This document shows positions 1-13,315 of a DNA stretch of 64,000 nucleotides, piece after piece (within the stretch, counting starts at the first letter, position 1; every line of letters begins with the position of its first letter). Location of the stretch: contig JAFLUM010000003.1 of assembly GCA_022508805.1 (NCBI GenBank), positions 111,745 to 175,744 of the forward strand, given 5' to 3'. Source of the stretch: Oscillospiraceae bacterium. GTDB lineage: Bacteria; Bacillota; Clostridia; Oscillospirales; Acutalibacteraceae. The position numbers and the translations under genes are program-made. A model generated the notes under the pieces. That model did not search any database, was not told where the DNA came from, and worked only from the letters and a program-made list of their open reading frames with translations.

Positions 1-828
1 GCCGAAAATTCTCTTAAATATGTGACCGACAGCACAAATTTATGCGACGACTACACACGTAACAAAATTCGCCATTCGGTTTTGCCGCATCTTTTTGAAA
101 TAAATCCGTCCTTTGACAAGGCCTTTTCAAGGTGTATGCAGTCAGTCCGTCTCTCAAACGGTTATATATGTGAAAATGCTGCCGAGCTTCTGGAAAAATC
201 AAGAATCAACGGCGGTTTTGACTGCTCGGTGTTTGAAAATTGCCACAACGCCTTAAAATACCAAATCATTTCAATGATTTTAAAAGAGAAAAATGCAAAA
301 AATATCAGTCGTGAACACATTATTGCTGTCAATAATATAATTGAGAGCGGAGGAAGTGCAGATGTCGGCGGCGGAATTTCCGTTACCGTCCGGCGAAAAA
401 AGCTATTTTTCGGCAAAACGGAAATTTCACCCGATTTTGAATTAAAATTTAAGCTGTCCGACGGTAGTTTAACTACTCCCTTCGGTGAATATTCTGTTTC
501 GATCCTTTTTAAAAAAGATTTACAAAATCTTAACAAAGAGGTATTGGATAATCTGATAGATTGTGATAGAATATCAAATAACCCTGTTTTTCGCAATCGC
601 AGAGAGGGCGACCGTTTCCGTCCCGCGGGAAGGGGAGTCACAAAAACTCTTAAAAAATTATTTAATGAGTGCGAAATACCTCTTGAAGAGCGTTCAAGAA
701 TGCTTATTTTATGTGACGGCGGGGAACTTTTGTGGATCGAAGGCTTCGGTGCCTCAGAACGCTGTAAACCAAGCGACAGCACCGAAAAGTATTTGCTTAT
801 TCAAAAATCGGGGGAAGAAAATGCTTAA
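1..828 (+). CDS. tilS: tRNA(Ile)-lysidine synthetase, C-terminal part (5' end outside window)
   Basis: Open frame continues from base 1; contains NPVFRNRREGDRFRPAGRGVTKTLKKLFNECEIPLEERSRMLIL, typical TilS C-terminal domain; followed by hpt and ftsH (conserved order). Confidence 0.9.
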   Translation, partial: AENSLKYVTDSTNLCDDYTRNKIRHSVLPHLFEINPSFDKAFSRCMQSVRLSNGYICENAAELLEKSRINGGFDCSVFENCHNALKYQIISMILKEKNAKNISREHIIAVNNIIESGGSADVGGGISVTVRRKKLFFGKTEISPDFELKFKLSDGSLTTPFGEYSVSILFKKDLQNLNKEVLDNLIDCDRISNNPVFRNRREGDRFRPAGRGVTKTLKKLFNECEIPLEERSRMLILCDGGELLWIEGFGASERCKPSDSTEKYLLIQKSGEENA

Positions 829-1366
829 TGATATCGAAAAAGTCCTCTTGTCAGAGGAACAGCTTAAGGAAATTGTCGAAAAGCTCGGTGAGCAGATAAC
901 GAATGACTATAAGGGCAAAAAACTGGTCGTTGTCAGTGTGCTTAAAGGATCGGTCGTTTTTATGGCTGACCTTATGCGTGCCATAAAAATACCGTGTGAG
1001 ATCGACTTTATGGCAGTGTCCAGCTACGGCAGCGGAACCGAGACCTCGGGAATCGTTAAAATCATCAAGGACCTTGATTCAGAGGTGGTCTGCGGTTCGG
1101 ATCTTTTGATAGTTGAGGATATCCTTGACAGCGGCAAAACACTTCACTATCTTAGGGAAGTTCTTTCAGCAAGAAAGCCCTCAAGCATAAAAATATGTAC
1201 TCTGCTCGACAAACCCGACAGACGTAAAGCTCCCATAAAGGCGGATTATGCCGGAGCAGTCGTGCCCGATGCTTTTGTGGTCGGTTACGGACTTGATTAT
1301 GATGAAAAATACAGAAATTTACCTTTCGTGGGTGTTTTAAAGCCTGAAATATATGAAAACAACTGA
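821..1366 (+). CDS. hpt: hypoxanthine phosphoribosyltransferase
   Basis: PRPP motif LLIVEDILDSGKTL; ATG at 821 overlaps tilS stop (ORF track start at 563 is over-extended). Confidence 0.93.
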   Translation: MLNDIEKVLLSEEQLKEIVEKLGEQITNDYKGKKLVVVSVLKGSVVFMADLMRAIKIPCEIDFMAVSSYGSGTETSGIVKIIKDLDSEVVCGSDLLIVEDILDSGKTLHYLREVLSARKPSSIKICTLLDKPDRRKAPIKADYAGAVVPDAFVVGYGLDYDEKYRNLPFVGVLKPEIYENN

Positions 1367-1379
1367 GGTGAAATAAAGC

Positions 1380-3305
1380 TTGAAAAAATTCAATTGGAAA
1401 ATTGTTATACCGTATTTTTTAATACCGTTGCTTTTTATCGGCGTCCTTTATATGTATATAGGGCGCGGTGCCGATGCAAAACTTCAGTATTATCAAATCG
1501 TTGAATATTTTGACGAGGGCAAGGTAACGGAATACGAGCTGAATCTCAACAGCGGAGCAATGACATACAAGCTGGAGGGTGACGAAACGGTTTATAAATA
1601 TACCGTACCGAACGTCAGCATATTCGTGGAGGATGTTCACGATATGGTGCGCGAGCACAATGTTGCCAATCCGGATTCACCCATAAAGATGAATTATAAA
1701 GCGGGAACTCCAAACTCGTGGTGGGTAAGCCTTTTACCGTCTTTATTCATAACGATAGGCTTGGTAATTTTGATGTTCATAATGTTCAGAAAGATGAACA
1801 ACACCATGACCAGCGAAAACAATCGCGCTATGAGCTTCGGCAAGGCTCGTGTAAAACGTGCCGAGGACGAGAAAAACAAGGTGACCTTTGCCGACGTTGC
1901 AGGCGCAGACGAAGAAAAAGAAGAGCTTACCGAAATAGTCGAATTTTTGAAAAATCCCGGCGATTTCAGCAAGCTTGGCGCAAGAATACCCAAGGGTGTT
2001 CTGCTTGTAGGCCCTCCCGGAACAGGTAAAACCCTTTTGGCACGTGCCGTTGCAGGTGAGGCGGATGCTCCGTTCTTCTCCATTTCCGGTTCGGATTTCG
2101 TTGAAATGTATGTGGGCGTTGGCGCTTCCCGTGTACGCGACCTTTTCAGAGAGGCAAAAAAGAATTCTCCGTCAATAATTTTCATTGATGAGATCGATGC
2201 CGTAGGACGTCACCGCGGTGCCGGTATGGGCGGCGGACACGACGAGCGTGAGCAGACTCTTAACCAACTGCTTGTGGAGATGGACGGCTTCGGAGCAAAT
2301 GAGGGCGTAATAGTTATCGCTGCTACAAACCGTCCCGATATACTTGACCCTGCGCTGCTTCGTCCCGGTCGATTCGACCGTCAGGTGACTGTCGGCTATC
2401 CCGATATTAAGGGAAGAGAGGATATACTCAAGGTTCACGCCAAAAATAAACCCCTCGCTCCCGATGTTGACCTTCGCAGCATTGCCGCCGCAACGGTCGG
2501 CTTTACAGGCGCCGATCTTGAAAATCTTCTCAATGAGGCAGCCCTTCTCGCAGCTAAGAAAAAGCTTATGGCTATTACAATGAGCGAAATCGAAGAGGCT
2601 ACCATGAAGGTGGTCGTCGGCAGCGAGAAAAAATCCAAAAAGGTATCGGAGAAGGATAAATCACTCACGGCTTATCACGAGGCGGGTCACGCGATATCAT
2701 CATATTATCTTGAAAATAAAGACCCCGTTACGCACATCTCGATCGTACCGCGCGGTATGGCAGGCGGCTTTACGCTTTACCAACCCGAAAAGGATGAGTT
2801 GCATTTGATGAAATCGAGAATGCTTGACGATATCGTATCACTTCTCGGCGGACGTGTAGCTGAAAAAATTATTTTCAACGATATTTCCACGGGCGCGTCA
2901 AACGATATTCAGCGTGCATCAGAGATCGCCCGCAATATGATAACTAAATACGGTATGAGCGAAAAGCTTGGACCTATTGCTTTCGGCACAGGCAATGACG
3001 AGGTATTCTTAGGTAAAGATTATAACCATATGAGAAACTATTCAGAGAATATTGCCTCAGCCATTGACGAAGAGGTCGAAAGAATAATCAGCGAGGCGTA
3101 TTCGCGCACGGAAAACATCTTGACCGAGCATATCGACAAGCTTCATCTGGTGGCACAAACTCTTGTAAAGCTTGAACGTATCAACGGCGAACAGTTCACA
3201 GCGCTTATGGAAACAGGTGAGCTTCCGGAAGAAAGTAAAGAGAATACCGAGTCTGCCGAAGTCGAAAGCGGTACCGATAATAAGCAGGACAACACAAATA
3301 TATAA
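1380..3305 (+). CDS. ftsH: ATP-dependent zinc metalloprotease FtsH
   Basis: Walker [22 protein letters not shown] region, HEAGH zinc motif; TTG start. Confidence 0.97.
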   Translation: MKKFNWKIVIPYFLIPLLFIGVLYMYIGRGADAKLQYYQIVEYFDEGKVTEYELNLNSGAMTYKLEGDETVYKYTVPNVSIFVEDVHDMVREHNVANPDSPIKMNYKAGTPNSWWVSLLPSLFITIGLVILMFIMFRKMNNTMTSENNRAMSFGKARVKRAEDEKNKVTFADVAGADEEKEELTEIVEFLKNPGDFSKLGARIPKGVLLVGPPGTGKTLLARAVAGEADAPFFSISGSDFVEMYVGVGASRVRDLFREAKKNSPSIIFIDEIDAVGRHRGAGMGGGHDEREQTLNQLLVEMDGFGANEGVIVIAATNRPDILDPALLRPGRFDRQVTVGYPDIKGREDILKVHAKNKPLAPDVDLRSIAAATVGFTGADLENLLNEAALLAAKKKLMAITMSEIEEATMKVVVGSEKKSKKVSEKDKSLTAYHEAGHAISSYYLENKDPVTHISIVPRGMAGGFTLYQPEKDELHLMKSRMLDDIVSLLGGRVAEKIIFNDISTGASNDIQRASEIARNMITKYGMSEKLGPIAFGTGNDEVFLGKDYNHMRNYSENIASAIDEEVERIISEAYSRTENILTEHIDKLHLVAQTLVKLERINGEQFTALMETGELPEESKENTESAEVESGTDNKQDNTNI

Positions 3306-3322
3306 AATTGCATAAATTCAAA

Positions 3323-3357
3323 AAGCAGCAGAGTCAAATATCTGTTGCTTTTTTTAC
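3323..3357 (+). terminator. intrinsic terminator after ftsH
   Basis: GCAGCAGA...TCTGTTGC stem (one G-U) followed by T-run. Confidence 0.75.
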
Positions 3358-3452
3358 TGTTTTACAATTGATTTTTTTGTGCAATTAGTATAAACTATAT
3401 TGTTAGAATGTGTTTCTATACGCTGATATAAAACTGTTGGAGTGGAAAGAGA

Positions 3453-6180
<2,728 letters not shown>

Positions 6181-6197
6181 TCAAATCAATGACTTTG

Positions 6198-6226
6198 GGG
6201 CGGCAAAATCAGCCGCCCTGTTTTTA
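6198..6226 (+). terminator. intrinsic terminator after ilvC
   Basis: GGGCGGC-aaaatca-GCCGCCC followed by tgttttt. Confidence 0.8.
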
Positions 6227-6299
6227 TAATACAGGTACTTGAATTTTTCGATAGATAATATTAAAATATACGTAAACTTATACGGTTGGAGGAATTACA

Positions 6300-7973
6300 A
6301 TGGAACTCAGAAGTAAAAGTGTTACCGAGGGCGTTGAACGTGCCCCGAACAGAAGCCTTTTTTATGCTATGGGTTATACTGCCGAGGAGCTTGAGCGTCC
6401 GCTTATAGCGGTTATTTCGGCACACAGCGAGATCGTACCCGGGCATATTCATCTTGATAAAATTGCCGATGCCGTTAAGGCGGGTGTAAGAATGGCAGGC
6501 GGTACTCCCGTAATGGTTCCCGCTATCGGCGTCTGCGACGGTATTGCCATGGGTCATATCGGTATGAAATATTCTCTTGCATCCCGCGAGCTTATTGCCG
6601 ACAGCGTTGAGACTATGATAATGGCTCACGGCTTTGACGGTGCGGTGCTTATACCTAACTGCGATAAGATAGTACCGGGTATGATAATGGCGGCGGTTCG
6701 TCTTAATATTCCCGCTGTTGTCTGCTCAGGCGGACCTATGATGTCGGGACTTGTTGACGGCGTTGAGACCTCACTTTCAAAAATGTTTGAGGCGGTCGGC
6801 GCAAGAAAAGCGGGTATGATCGACGACTGTAAGCTGCTTGAATTTGAAAATAATGTCTGCCCGGGCTGCGGCTCATGCTCGGGAATGTACACAGCCAACA
6901 GTATGAACTGCCTTGCGGAGGCTATCGGCATAGCTCTCCCGGGCAACGGGACGGTTCCCGCCGTTCACAGCGGCAGAATTCAGCTTGCCAAGCGTGCAGG
7001 TATGGCGATAATGAACCTTGTGGAAAAGGATATCAAAGCCCGTGATATTATCAACGAAAAGTCAATCAAAAATGCCCTTGCCTGCGATATGGCACTTGGT
7101 TGCTCGTCAAACAGCGTTCTGCATCTGCTTGCTATCGCCAATGAGGCAGAAGTACCCGTTGACCTTAATATGTTCAACGAGATAAGCGCAAAAGTTCCCA
7201 ACCTTTGCCATCTCGCTCCCGCAGGCGGAACTCATATGCACGATCTCAACAACGCAGGCGGAATTCCTGCTGTTCAGGCAGAGCTTGCAAAGAAAAATCT
7301 TATTGATCTCTCACTTATCACCGCAACAGGCAAGACCGTAGGCGAAAATATTGAGGGTGCATACATAAAGAATACGGACGCTATCCGTCCTATAGATAAT
7401 CCGTACAGCGAAACGGGCGGTATCGCCATTCTTTGGGGAAATATCGCAAAGGACGGCTGTGTTGTTAAGCGCAGCGCAGTAGCTCCCGAAATGCTCGCCC
7501 ATTCAGGTCCTGCAAGAGTTTTTGACTCGGAGGACAGCGCCATTGACGCAATTTACAACGGTAAAATAAAGGACGGCGATGTTGTCGTTATCCGCTATGA
7601 GGGACCTGTCGGCGGACCCGGTATGCGCGAGATGCTCAACCCCACCTCTGCGCTTGCAGGTATGAAACTTGATAAAACCGTTGCGCTTATAACAGACGGC
7701 CGTTTCAGCGGAGCATCACGCGGCGCGTCGATCGGTCACGTTTCTCCTGAGGCTGCCGCAGGCGGAGAGATCGGTCTTATTTACGAGGGCGATATTATTG
7801 ATATAAATATCCCTGAAAGCAAAATCAACGTTCGCGTTTCCGACGAGGAGCTTGAAGAGAGAAGAAAGACCTATGTGCGACCTGAGCCCAATATCAAAAC
7901 GGGCTGGCTTGCACGCTATTCGACGCTCGTTTCCTCTGCCAAGGACGGCGCGGTTATGAAAAAAGTGTTCTGA
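6300..7973 (+). CDS. ilvD: dihydroxy-acid dehydratase
   Basis: [24 protein letters not shown] and [21 protein letters not shown]. Confidence 0.97.
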   Translation: MELRSKSVTEGVERAPNRSLFYAMGYTAEELERPLIAVISAHSEIVPGHIHLDKIADAVKAGVRMAGGTPVMVPAIGVCDGIAMGHIGMKYSLASRELIADSVETMIMAHGFDGAVLIPNCDKIVPGMIMAAVRLNIPAVVCSGGPMMSGLVDGVETSLSKMFEAVGARKAGMIDDCKLLEFENNVCPGCGSCSGMYTANSMNCLAEAIGIALPGNGTVPAVHSGRIQLAKRAGMAIMNLVEKDIKARDIINEKSIKNALACDMALGCSSNSVLHLLAIANEAEVPVDLNMFNEISAKVPNLCHLAPAGGTHMHDLNNAGGIPAVQAELAKKNLIDLSLITATGKTVGENIEGAYIKNTDAIRPIDNPYSETGGIAILWGNIAKDGCVVKRSAVAPEMLAHSGPARVFDSEDSAIDAIYNGKIKDGDVVVIRYEGPVGGPGMREMLNPTSALAGMKLDKTVALITDGRFSGASRGASIGHVSPEAAAGGEIGLIYEGDIIDINIPESKINVRVSDEELEERRKTYVRPEPNIKTGWLARYSTLVSSAKDGAVMKKVF

Positions 7974-7974
7974 T

Positions 7975-8727
7975 ATGGCTAAGGTTGTAAAGGTAAAATC
8001 AGAGTTAAAATCCAATAAAAACAAAGCGTTCTTATATACTGCTTTCTCATTTATTTTTGCTCTGCTGTTCCTTTGTGTCGGTATAGGATTACTTGTTGCC
8101 GTACTGTCCCAAAAGCTTGAAATATCCGCAGCTTATTCGGTTATCCCATTTGCTTTTTCGCTTGTGATGATGCTTGTCACAGCTATAAACCGAAAAAAAC
8201 ACGCTGTGTTAAAGTCAGGTGTTAACGGCGAAAAGTCCACTCTGCAAGTGTTAAAGAGATTACCGAAAAACTATACCGTCATAACCAATCCCGTTATTCA
8301 TAACCGCGGCAGCGTTAATGAACTGGATTTTGCAGTTGTCTGTAAAAACGGTGTTTTCATTGTCGAGGCAAAGAATTACCGCGGAATTATTGTCGGCAAC
8401 AGCTCACAGCAAAGCTGGAAACAGATAAAATACGGTAAAAACGGCAACACCTATGAAAAAGAGGTCAAAAACCCGCTAAAGCAGGCTCACCGTCAGGCGG
8501 GAAGAATGTTTGAATTATTTAAAGATCTCAAAATCACGGCGGATGTTTACCCGATCCTATATTTTGCAGATGCAAATGCTGAACTCAGAATCACTGATGA
8601 TGCAGATTCAAATGTCGCTGTAATAAAAGGTGAACAGGCACTGCTTGATTACATCTTACAGACCGAAAGCAAAAGAACGCTCAAATCCGACGATACAGAA
8701 AAAATTATAAATATTTTTAAAAATTAA
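7975..8727 (+). CDS. NERD (nuclease-related) domain membrane protein
   Basis: Two N-terminal hydrophobic helices, then NELDFAVVCKNGVFIVEAKNYRG, a NERD-type D...E-x-K core. Confidence 0.8.
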   Translation: MAKVVKVKSELKSNKNKAFLYTAFSFIFALLFLCVGIGLLVAVLSQKLEISAAYSVIPFAFSLVMMLVTAINRKKHAVLKSGVNGEKSTLQVLKRLPKNYTVITNPVIHNRGSVNELDFAVVCKNGVFIVEAKNYRGIIVGNSSQQSWKQIKYGKNGNTYEKEVKNPLKQAHRQAGRMFELFKDLKITADVYPILYFADANAELRITDDADSNVAVIKGEQALLDYILQTESKRTLKSDDTEKIINIFKN

Positions 8728-8776
8728 ATAAAAGAATATTGTCCGTAACGTCATCATATATTTTATCGGTGATGTT

Positions 8777-9565
8777 ATGGACAATGATTTTTATGAATAC
8801 AGTCGTTCTGCTCGCAGACAGTCCACGGAAAATGAAAAGCCGAAAAATATAATGACAAAAATAATCATCATTCAGTTGATTTTATCTCTTGCAGTCACGG
8901 GAATACTGTTTGCAGTGTGCCGAACGGACGGTAAGCTTTCAAAAAATATCAAATCCTTTTACAGCGACATTTCACAAAAAGATATGAGCGTGTCTGAGGT
9001 TTTCGGCGTATTCAAAAGGGTGGCTCAGTCTACCTTTGCACCGTCAATCAAACAGGAAGATACTTATAAAGAAAATGAAGAATCAACTAATGAAACATCG
9101 GCACCTTCGGGGGAAACGGTATCCTACAAAGCGGGAGAAAAGGCAATCTTTTCTCCCGTTTATTTGACGGTAAAGCTTCTCACGCCCGTCGACAGCAAAA
9201 ATATAACCTCAAATTTCGGCTACAGGATAAGTCCCATAACGGGTGAATATTCACTCCATACGGGACTTGACATCGCCGCACCGAAGGGCACGAAAATTAC
9301 TGCCGCGTACTCGGGTACGGTTGAAAAAGCAGACTTCAATGACACAAGAGGAAATTATATTATTATAAAGCACAGCGACAGCCTGAAGACAACATACAAT
9401 CATTGCAGTGAACTCCTTGTAACGGAGGGCACGGTGCTCAGAGCAGGGGAGACAATAGCGCTTGTGGGCAGTACGGGAGCCGCCACAGGCGATCATCTCC
9501 ATTTTGAAATAACAGTAGACGGGAAATATATTGATCCTCTGTGGGTGCTCACAGATGCGTTTTAA
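8777..9565 (+). CDS. M23 family metallopeptidase, membrane-anchored (SpoIVFA-like position)
   Basis: One N-terminal TM; HTGLD and HLHFE LytM motifs; overlaps downstream M50 protease gene. Confidence 0.85.
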   Translation: MDNDFYEYSRSARRQSTENEKPKNIMTKIIIIQLILSLAVTGILFAVCRTDGKLSKNIKSFYSDISQKDMSVSEVFGVFKRVAQSTFAPSIKQEDTYKENEESTNETSAPSGETVSYKAGEKAIFSPVYLTVKLLTPVDSKNITSNFGYRISPITGEYSLHTGLDIAAPKGTKITAAYSGTVEKADFNDTRGNYIIIKHSDSLKTTYNHCSELLVTEGTVLRAGETIALVGSTGAATGDHLHFEITVDGKYIDPLWVLTDAF

Positions 9566-10160
9566 AATAAAGAGTATCAACTTTGTGATCACCTTTCCCT
9601 TTGCCGCTTTTATCGCGTTTGTTTTATCGTTCCGTGCACCGTCTAATGTACTGATAGCAATATTATCATCTCTCTTTCACGAATCGTGGCACCTTGCCGC
9701 TATGCTCGCCGTGGGAAATCCTCCCGAAAGCGTGCGGTTGGAGCTTACGGGTATGAATATAAAACGTATGCAAAGCGTGAAAATCAGCATAAAAAACGAG
9801 ATGCTTATAGCACTTTGCGGACCTATGGCAAATGCTTTTGCGGTCATTATTTGTATAATCGCTCTATGTTTTTATGAAAACGAATTGATCCTCTCAGTCG
9901 CCTGTATCAACCTTATACTTATGACCTTTAATCTTTTACCCATCAAAAGACTTGACGGAGGAATGGCACTGTATTTTCTGCTGTCACGAAAATTTGATGC
10001 AGACCTTTGCTCGCATATCCTCAAAATCACGTCAGTATTTTTTATTTCCCTTATGTATCTTTGGGGAATTTACGTTTTTATTGTCAGCAAATACAATTTT
10101 TCCGTGCTGATGATAGCAATTTTCCTCACCGCCTCACTTTTCGGCAGTAATGAATATTGA
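9555..10160 (+). CDS. M50 family site-2-type protease (SpoIVFB-like)
   Basis: HESWH (HExxH) in a polytopic protein with NLLPIKRLDGG second motif; ATG at 9555 overlaps the M23 stop. Confidence 0.8.
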   Translation: MRFKIKSINFVITFPFAAFIAFVLSFRAPSNVLIAILSSLFHESWHLAAMLAVGNPPESVRLELTGMNIKRMQSVKISIKNEMLIALCGPMANAFAVIICIIALCFYENELILSVACINLILMTFNLLPIKRLDGGMALYFLLSRKFDADLCSHILKITSVFFISLMYLWGIYVFIVSKYNFSVLMIAIFLTASLFGSNEY

Positions 10161-10214
10161 AAAAAATTATTTTTTATTGTATTATAAACAGAGAAATTTA
10201 TGTGAGGTCTGACT

Positions 10215-12059
10215 ATGGTTAAAAAGGAAGTTGAACCGCTGCTCAAAAGAGTTCAAAAGCCCGCTGCGTATACTGGCGGGGAGCTGAACAGCGTTATAAA
10301 AGATAAAAACAGTGTAAAATTAAGATATGCCTTTTGCTTTCCCGATAATTATGAGATCGGAATGTCCCATTTGGGACTTAAAATACTCTACGGTCTTGTA
10401 AATGACCGTGAGGACGCGTGGTGTGAGCGCGTTTTTGCCCCGTGGGAGGATATGGAAGCACTGATGCGCGAGAATAATATCAAGTTGTACGCCCATGAAA
10501 GCGGCGACAGTCTTGATGAGTTCGATCTTATCGGATTTACGCTTCAGTATGAATTGAGCTACACCAATGTGCTCAATATGCTTGATTTGGGCGGCGTGCC
10601 TGTCTTAAAAAAGGACAGAAGGACCCTTACTCCCATTGTGATAGCCGGCGGTCCCTGCGTGTGCAATCCCGAGCCTATGGCGGATTTTATTGACATATTC
10701 CTGCCGGGCGAGGGTGAGGAGGTCACAAACGAGCTTGTTGATTTACTTATAAAGCATAAGGAAATGGGCTCAACAAGGCTTGAATTCTTGCGCGAAGCGG
10801 CAAAAATTGATGGCGTTTACGTGCCAGAATTTTATGACGTGGAATACAACGCTGACGGAACGGTAAAATCGATAACAAACCGTGAGACCGCTCCTGCAAA
10901 GGTGAAAAAGAGAGTTATCAGTGATTTGGATACGGCTTTTTATCCCAAGGATTTCGTCGTACCCTTTATCGACGTGGTTCACGACAGAACGGTAGGCGAG
11001 GTGTTCCGCGGCTGCATACGCGGTTGCCGTTTTTGTCAGGCAGGATTTATCGGCAGACCCATACGCGAAAAATCCCCCGAGGTCATCAACGGCCAGTGCC
11101 GTGCTATCAGCGACGCCACAGGCTATGATGAGATATCACTCTGTTCGCTGAGTACAAGCGACTATACAAAAATAGACAAACTCATACCAATGCTCTTTGA
11201 CTGGGCGTTAAAAGAGAATATAAATGTTGCGTTGCCGTCACTGCGTGTAGATAATTTTTCGGACGAGCTATTGGAGGAGCTTAAAAAAATCCGCCGAAGC
11301 GGTCTTACCTTTGCCCCCGAGGCAGGCACACAGCGGCTCCGTGATGCAATAAACAAGAATGTCACTGAGGACGAAGTTTTGAACACCGCCAAAAAAGCAT
11401 TTGAAGGCGGTTGGACTGCCGTGAAACTCTATTTTATGATGGGACTTCCCACGGAAGAGCTTGAGGATATTGCAGGTATTGCCGACCTTGCTCAAAAGGT
11501 TGTGGATTTGTATTACAGTAATCCTAATAAGCCAAAAGGTAAGGCTGTTACCGTCAGCGTGAGCTGTGCATCGTTCGTACCGAAACCCTTTACTCCTTTC
11601 CAGTGGGAACCGCAGGATACTGCGGATATGCTCCAAGAAAAACAAAAGCATCTTATGGAAAGCGTGAAAAGCCGAAAAATTTCCGTAAGCTACCATCAGT
11701 CTAACACCAGCGTGCTGGAGGGCGTGTTTGCCCGTGGAGACAGACGGCTTGGTGAGGTCATATACAAAGCGTGGCAAAAGGGCTGTAAATTCGATAGCTG
11801 GGATGAGTTCTTTAATTTCGACAATTGGCTTGAAGCCTTTGCAGAGTGCGGACTTACCACTGAATTTTACGCCAACCGCCGCCGCGAGTATGATGAAATT
11901 CTGCCGTGGGATCATATGGATTACGGCATCCGCAAAGAATTCCTTATTGAAGAAAGCAAAAAGGCTCATAAAAGCGAAACTACTCCACATTGCCGTATAA
12001 AATGCGCTGCCTGCGGAGCAAACAGGCTGAACGGAGGTAAATGCGATGCAAGGAAATAA
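10215..12059 (+). CDS. TIGR03960-type B12-binding-domain radical SAM protein
   Basis: GCIRGCRFCQAGF radical SAM cluster motif, N-terminal B12-binding-like region, adjacent to TIGR03936-like gene. Confidence 0.88.
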   Translation: MVKKEVEPLLKRVQKPAAYTGGELNSVIKDKNSVKLRYAFCFPDNYEIGMSHLGLKILYGLVNDREDAWCERVFAPWEDMEALMRENNIKLYAHESGDSLDEFDLIGFTLQYELSYTNVLNMLDLGGVPVLKKDRRTLTPIVIAGGPCVCNPEPMADFIDIFLPGEGEEVTNELVDLLIKHKEMGSTRLEFLREAAKIDGVYVPEFYDVEYNADGTVKSITNRETAPAKVKKRVISDLDTAFYPKDFVVPFIDVVHDRTVGEVFRGCIRGCRFCQAGFIGRPIREKSPEVINGQCRAISDATGYDEISLCSLSTSDYTKIDKLIPMLFDWALKENINVALPSLRVDNFSDELLEELKKIRRSGLTFAPEAGTQRLRDAINKNVTEDEVLNTAKKAFEGGWTAVKLYFMMGLPTEELEDIAGIADLAQKVVDLYYSNPNKPKGKAVTVSVSCASFVPKPFTPFQWEPQDTADMLQEKQKHLMESVKSRKISVSYHQSNTSVLEGVFARGDRRLGEVIYKAWQKGCKFDSWDEFFNFDNWLEAFAECGLTTEFYANRRREYDEILPWDHMDYGIRKEFLIEESKKAHKSETTPHCRIKCAACGANRLNGGKCDARK

Positions 12060-12726
12060 TTCGTGGACCGACGTGAGAATGTTTTACACAAAAACGGGCA
12101 CGGCAAAATATATTTCTCACCTTGACACGGTACGCTGCCTTTCAAGAGCAATGAAACGGGCTGCCGTTCCTATTTGGTTTACCGAAGGCTTTAATCCACA
12201 CGCCTTTTTAACCTTCGCAATGCCTTTATCCCTCGGGGTAGAGAGCTATTGTGAGACCGTGGATTTCAGACTGACCGAGGAAGTTGATTTAACTGAACTA
12301 ACCGAAAGACTGAACGCAACAATGCCCGAGGGTATCAGCGTTAAAAAAATTGCCGTACCAAAATTTAAAGCATCCGATATAAGATATGCCGAATATGAAA
12401 TAGTTTTTGCATATCCAAATGAAAGTCTTATTGCCAAAGCGCACACACTGCTTGCATCGGAAGAAATTATGGCAGAAAAGAAAGCTAAGCAGGGCAGAAA
12501 AAAGGTAACTAAAGAAATCAATATAAAAGAGCATATCAAAACCTATGAGTTGTCCCAAAAAGACGGAAAGCTCATTTTAAAAACCGTTCTGTCCTCGGGA
12601 ACGTCGGTGAATATAAATCCGTCGCTTTTGATATCCGCTATCGTAAAGGATACCGGCATCGACGAACGCGATGCTGATATAACAAAAATACAGTCCTATA
12701 CCGAGAATATGGAGATATTCAGATAA
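12046..12726 (+). CDS. TIGR03936/DUF2344 radical SAM-associated protein
   Basis: MFYTKTGTAKYISHLDTVRCLSRAMKRAAVPIWFTEGFNPHAFLTFAMPLSLGVES family signature; overlaps upstream gene. Confidence 0.88.
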   Translation: MQGNNSWTDVRMFYTKTGTAKYISHLDTVRCLSRAMKRAAVPIWFTEGFNPHAFLTFAMPLSLGVESYCETVDFRLTEEVDLTELTERLNATMPEGISVKKIAVPKFKASDIRYAEYEIVFAYPNESLIAKAHTLLASEEIMAEKKAKQGRKKVTKEINIKEHIKTYELSQKDGKLILKTVLSSGTSVNINPSLLISAIVKDTGIDERDADITKIQSYTENMEIFR

Positions 12727-12751
12727 AAAACCAAATTTAGGTGAGACGCTA

Positions 12752-13030
12752 ATGCTCTATTTAGTTTTATCAACGACACTGTTTGCAATAATATTCCTGA
12801 TAATTGAATCAGTAAACGAATTCCTGTTTCAGCATAATAATTTAATTTTAAAAATCATTTCTACAGTGATTATCTTAATAATGGCTTTTGTTAACGGTTT
12901 TGTTCAGGGAAAATATGGAATTCCCGGGCAAACACTTAATTATACTTACTTGATTTTTGCAATTATAGTTATTATCGGATCTATACTTATTCATAAGATA
13001 AAAAGAAGAAAACGGAATCAAAACAAGTAA
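12752..13030 (+). CDS. small multi-pass membrane protein, unknown function
   Basis: 92 aa, three hydrophobic segments, basic C-terminus KIKRRKRNQNK. Confidence 0.55.
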   Translation: MLYLVLSTTLFAIIFLIIESVNEFLFQHNNLILKIISTVIILIMAFVNGFVQGKYGIPGQTLNYTYLIFAIIVIIGSILIHKIKRRKRNQNK

Positions 13031-13070
13031 GAATGTAAACGGTGTAATAACATACTACAATACAAGAAAA

Positions 13071-13091
13071 GACAGGGGACGGTTCTGTGCC
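13071..13091 (+). repeat. REP-like / RAYT-associated repeat relic
   Basis: gacaggggacggttctgtgcc resembles the GGGGACGGTTCTGTG-type repeat common in Firmicutes intergenic regions. Confidence 0.4.
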
Positions 13092-13217
13092 TTGATAAAA
13101 TCAGTTAAAAAAGGCAGTCAAGATTTCAAAATTTTTCGGTAAAAAAATAAAATGAAATATCTAACAAACATTAAAAAAATACTTGCATTTTGTAAAGTGC
13201 TGTGGTATTATATTTAG

Positions 13218-13315
13218 GCATTTGCGGCATTAGCCGCATAATAACTTATAATCTCGGGCGGTCCTCTGCTTTTACTTTTGGTACGAACGCTTGAAAATTT
13301 TATCGGAGGTTAGTT
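13218..13315 (+). promoter_or_regulatory. 5' leader of rplS, possible ribosomal-protein leader
   Basis: About 98-nt leader after a TTGCAT...TATTAT promoter-like pair; contains GCGGC-atta-GCCGC hairpin (13224-13237). Membership of the L19 leader family is not established. Confidence 0.35.

Noticed and set aside
162-782. 206-aa minus-strand ORF opposite tilS
   Set aside because: Antisense shadow ORF.
563-820. N-terminal 86-aa extension of hpt in the ORF track
   Set aside because: Overlaps tilS in another frame; Hpt homology begins at ATG 821.
11268-11990. 240-aa minus-strand ORF opposite the TIGR03960 radical SAM gene
   Set aside because: Antisense shadow of a well-supported CDS; no recognisable domain.
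13218-13315. Confident assignment of a known L19 leader RNA family
   Set aside because: Only one short hairpin is evident; without a covariance-model search I cannot support the family call beyond low confidence.
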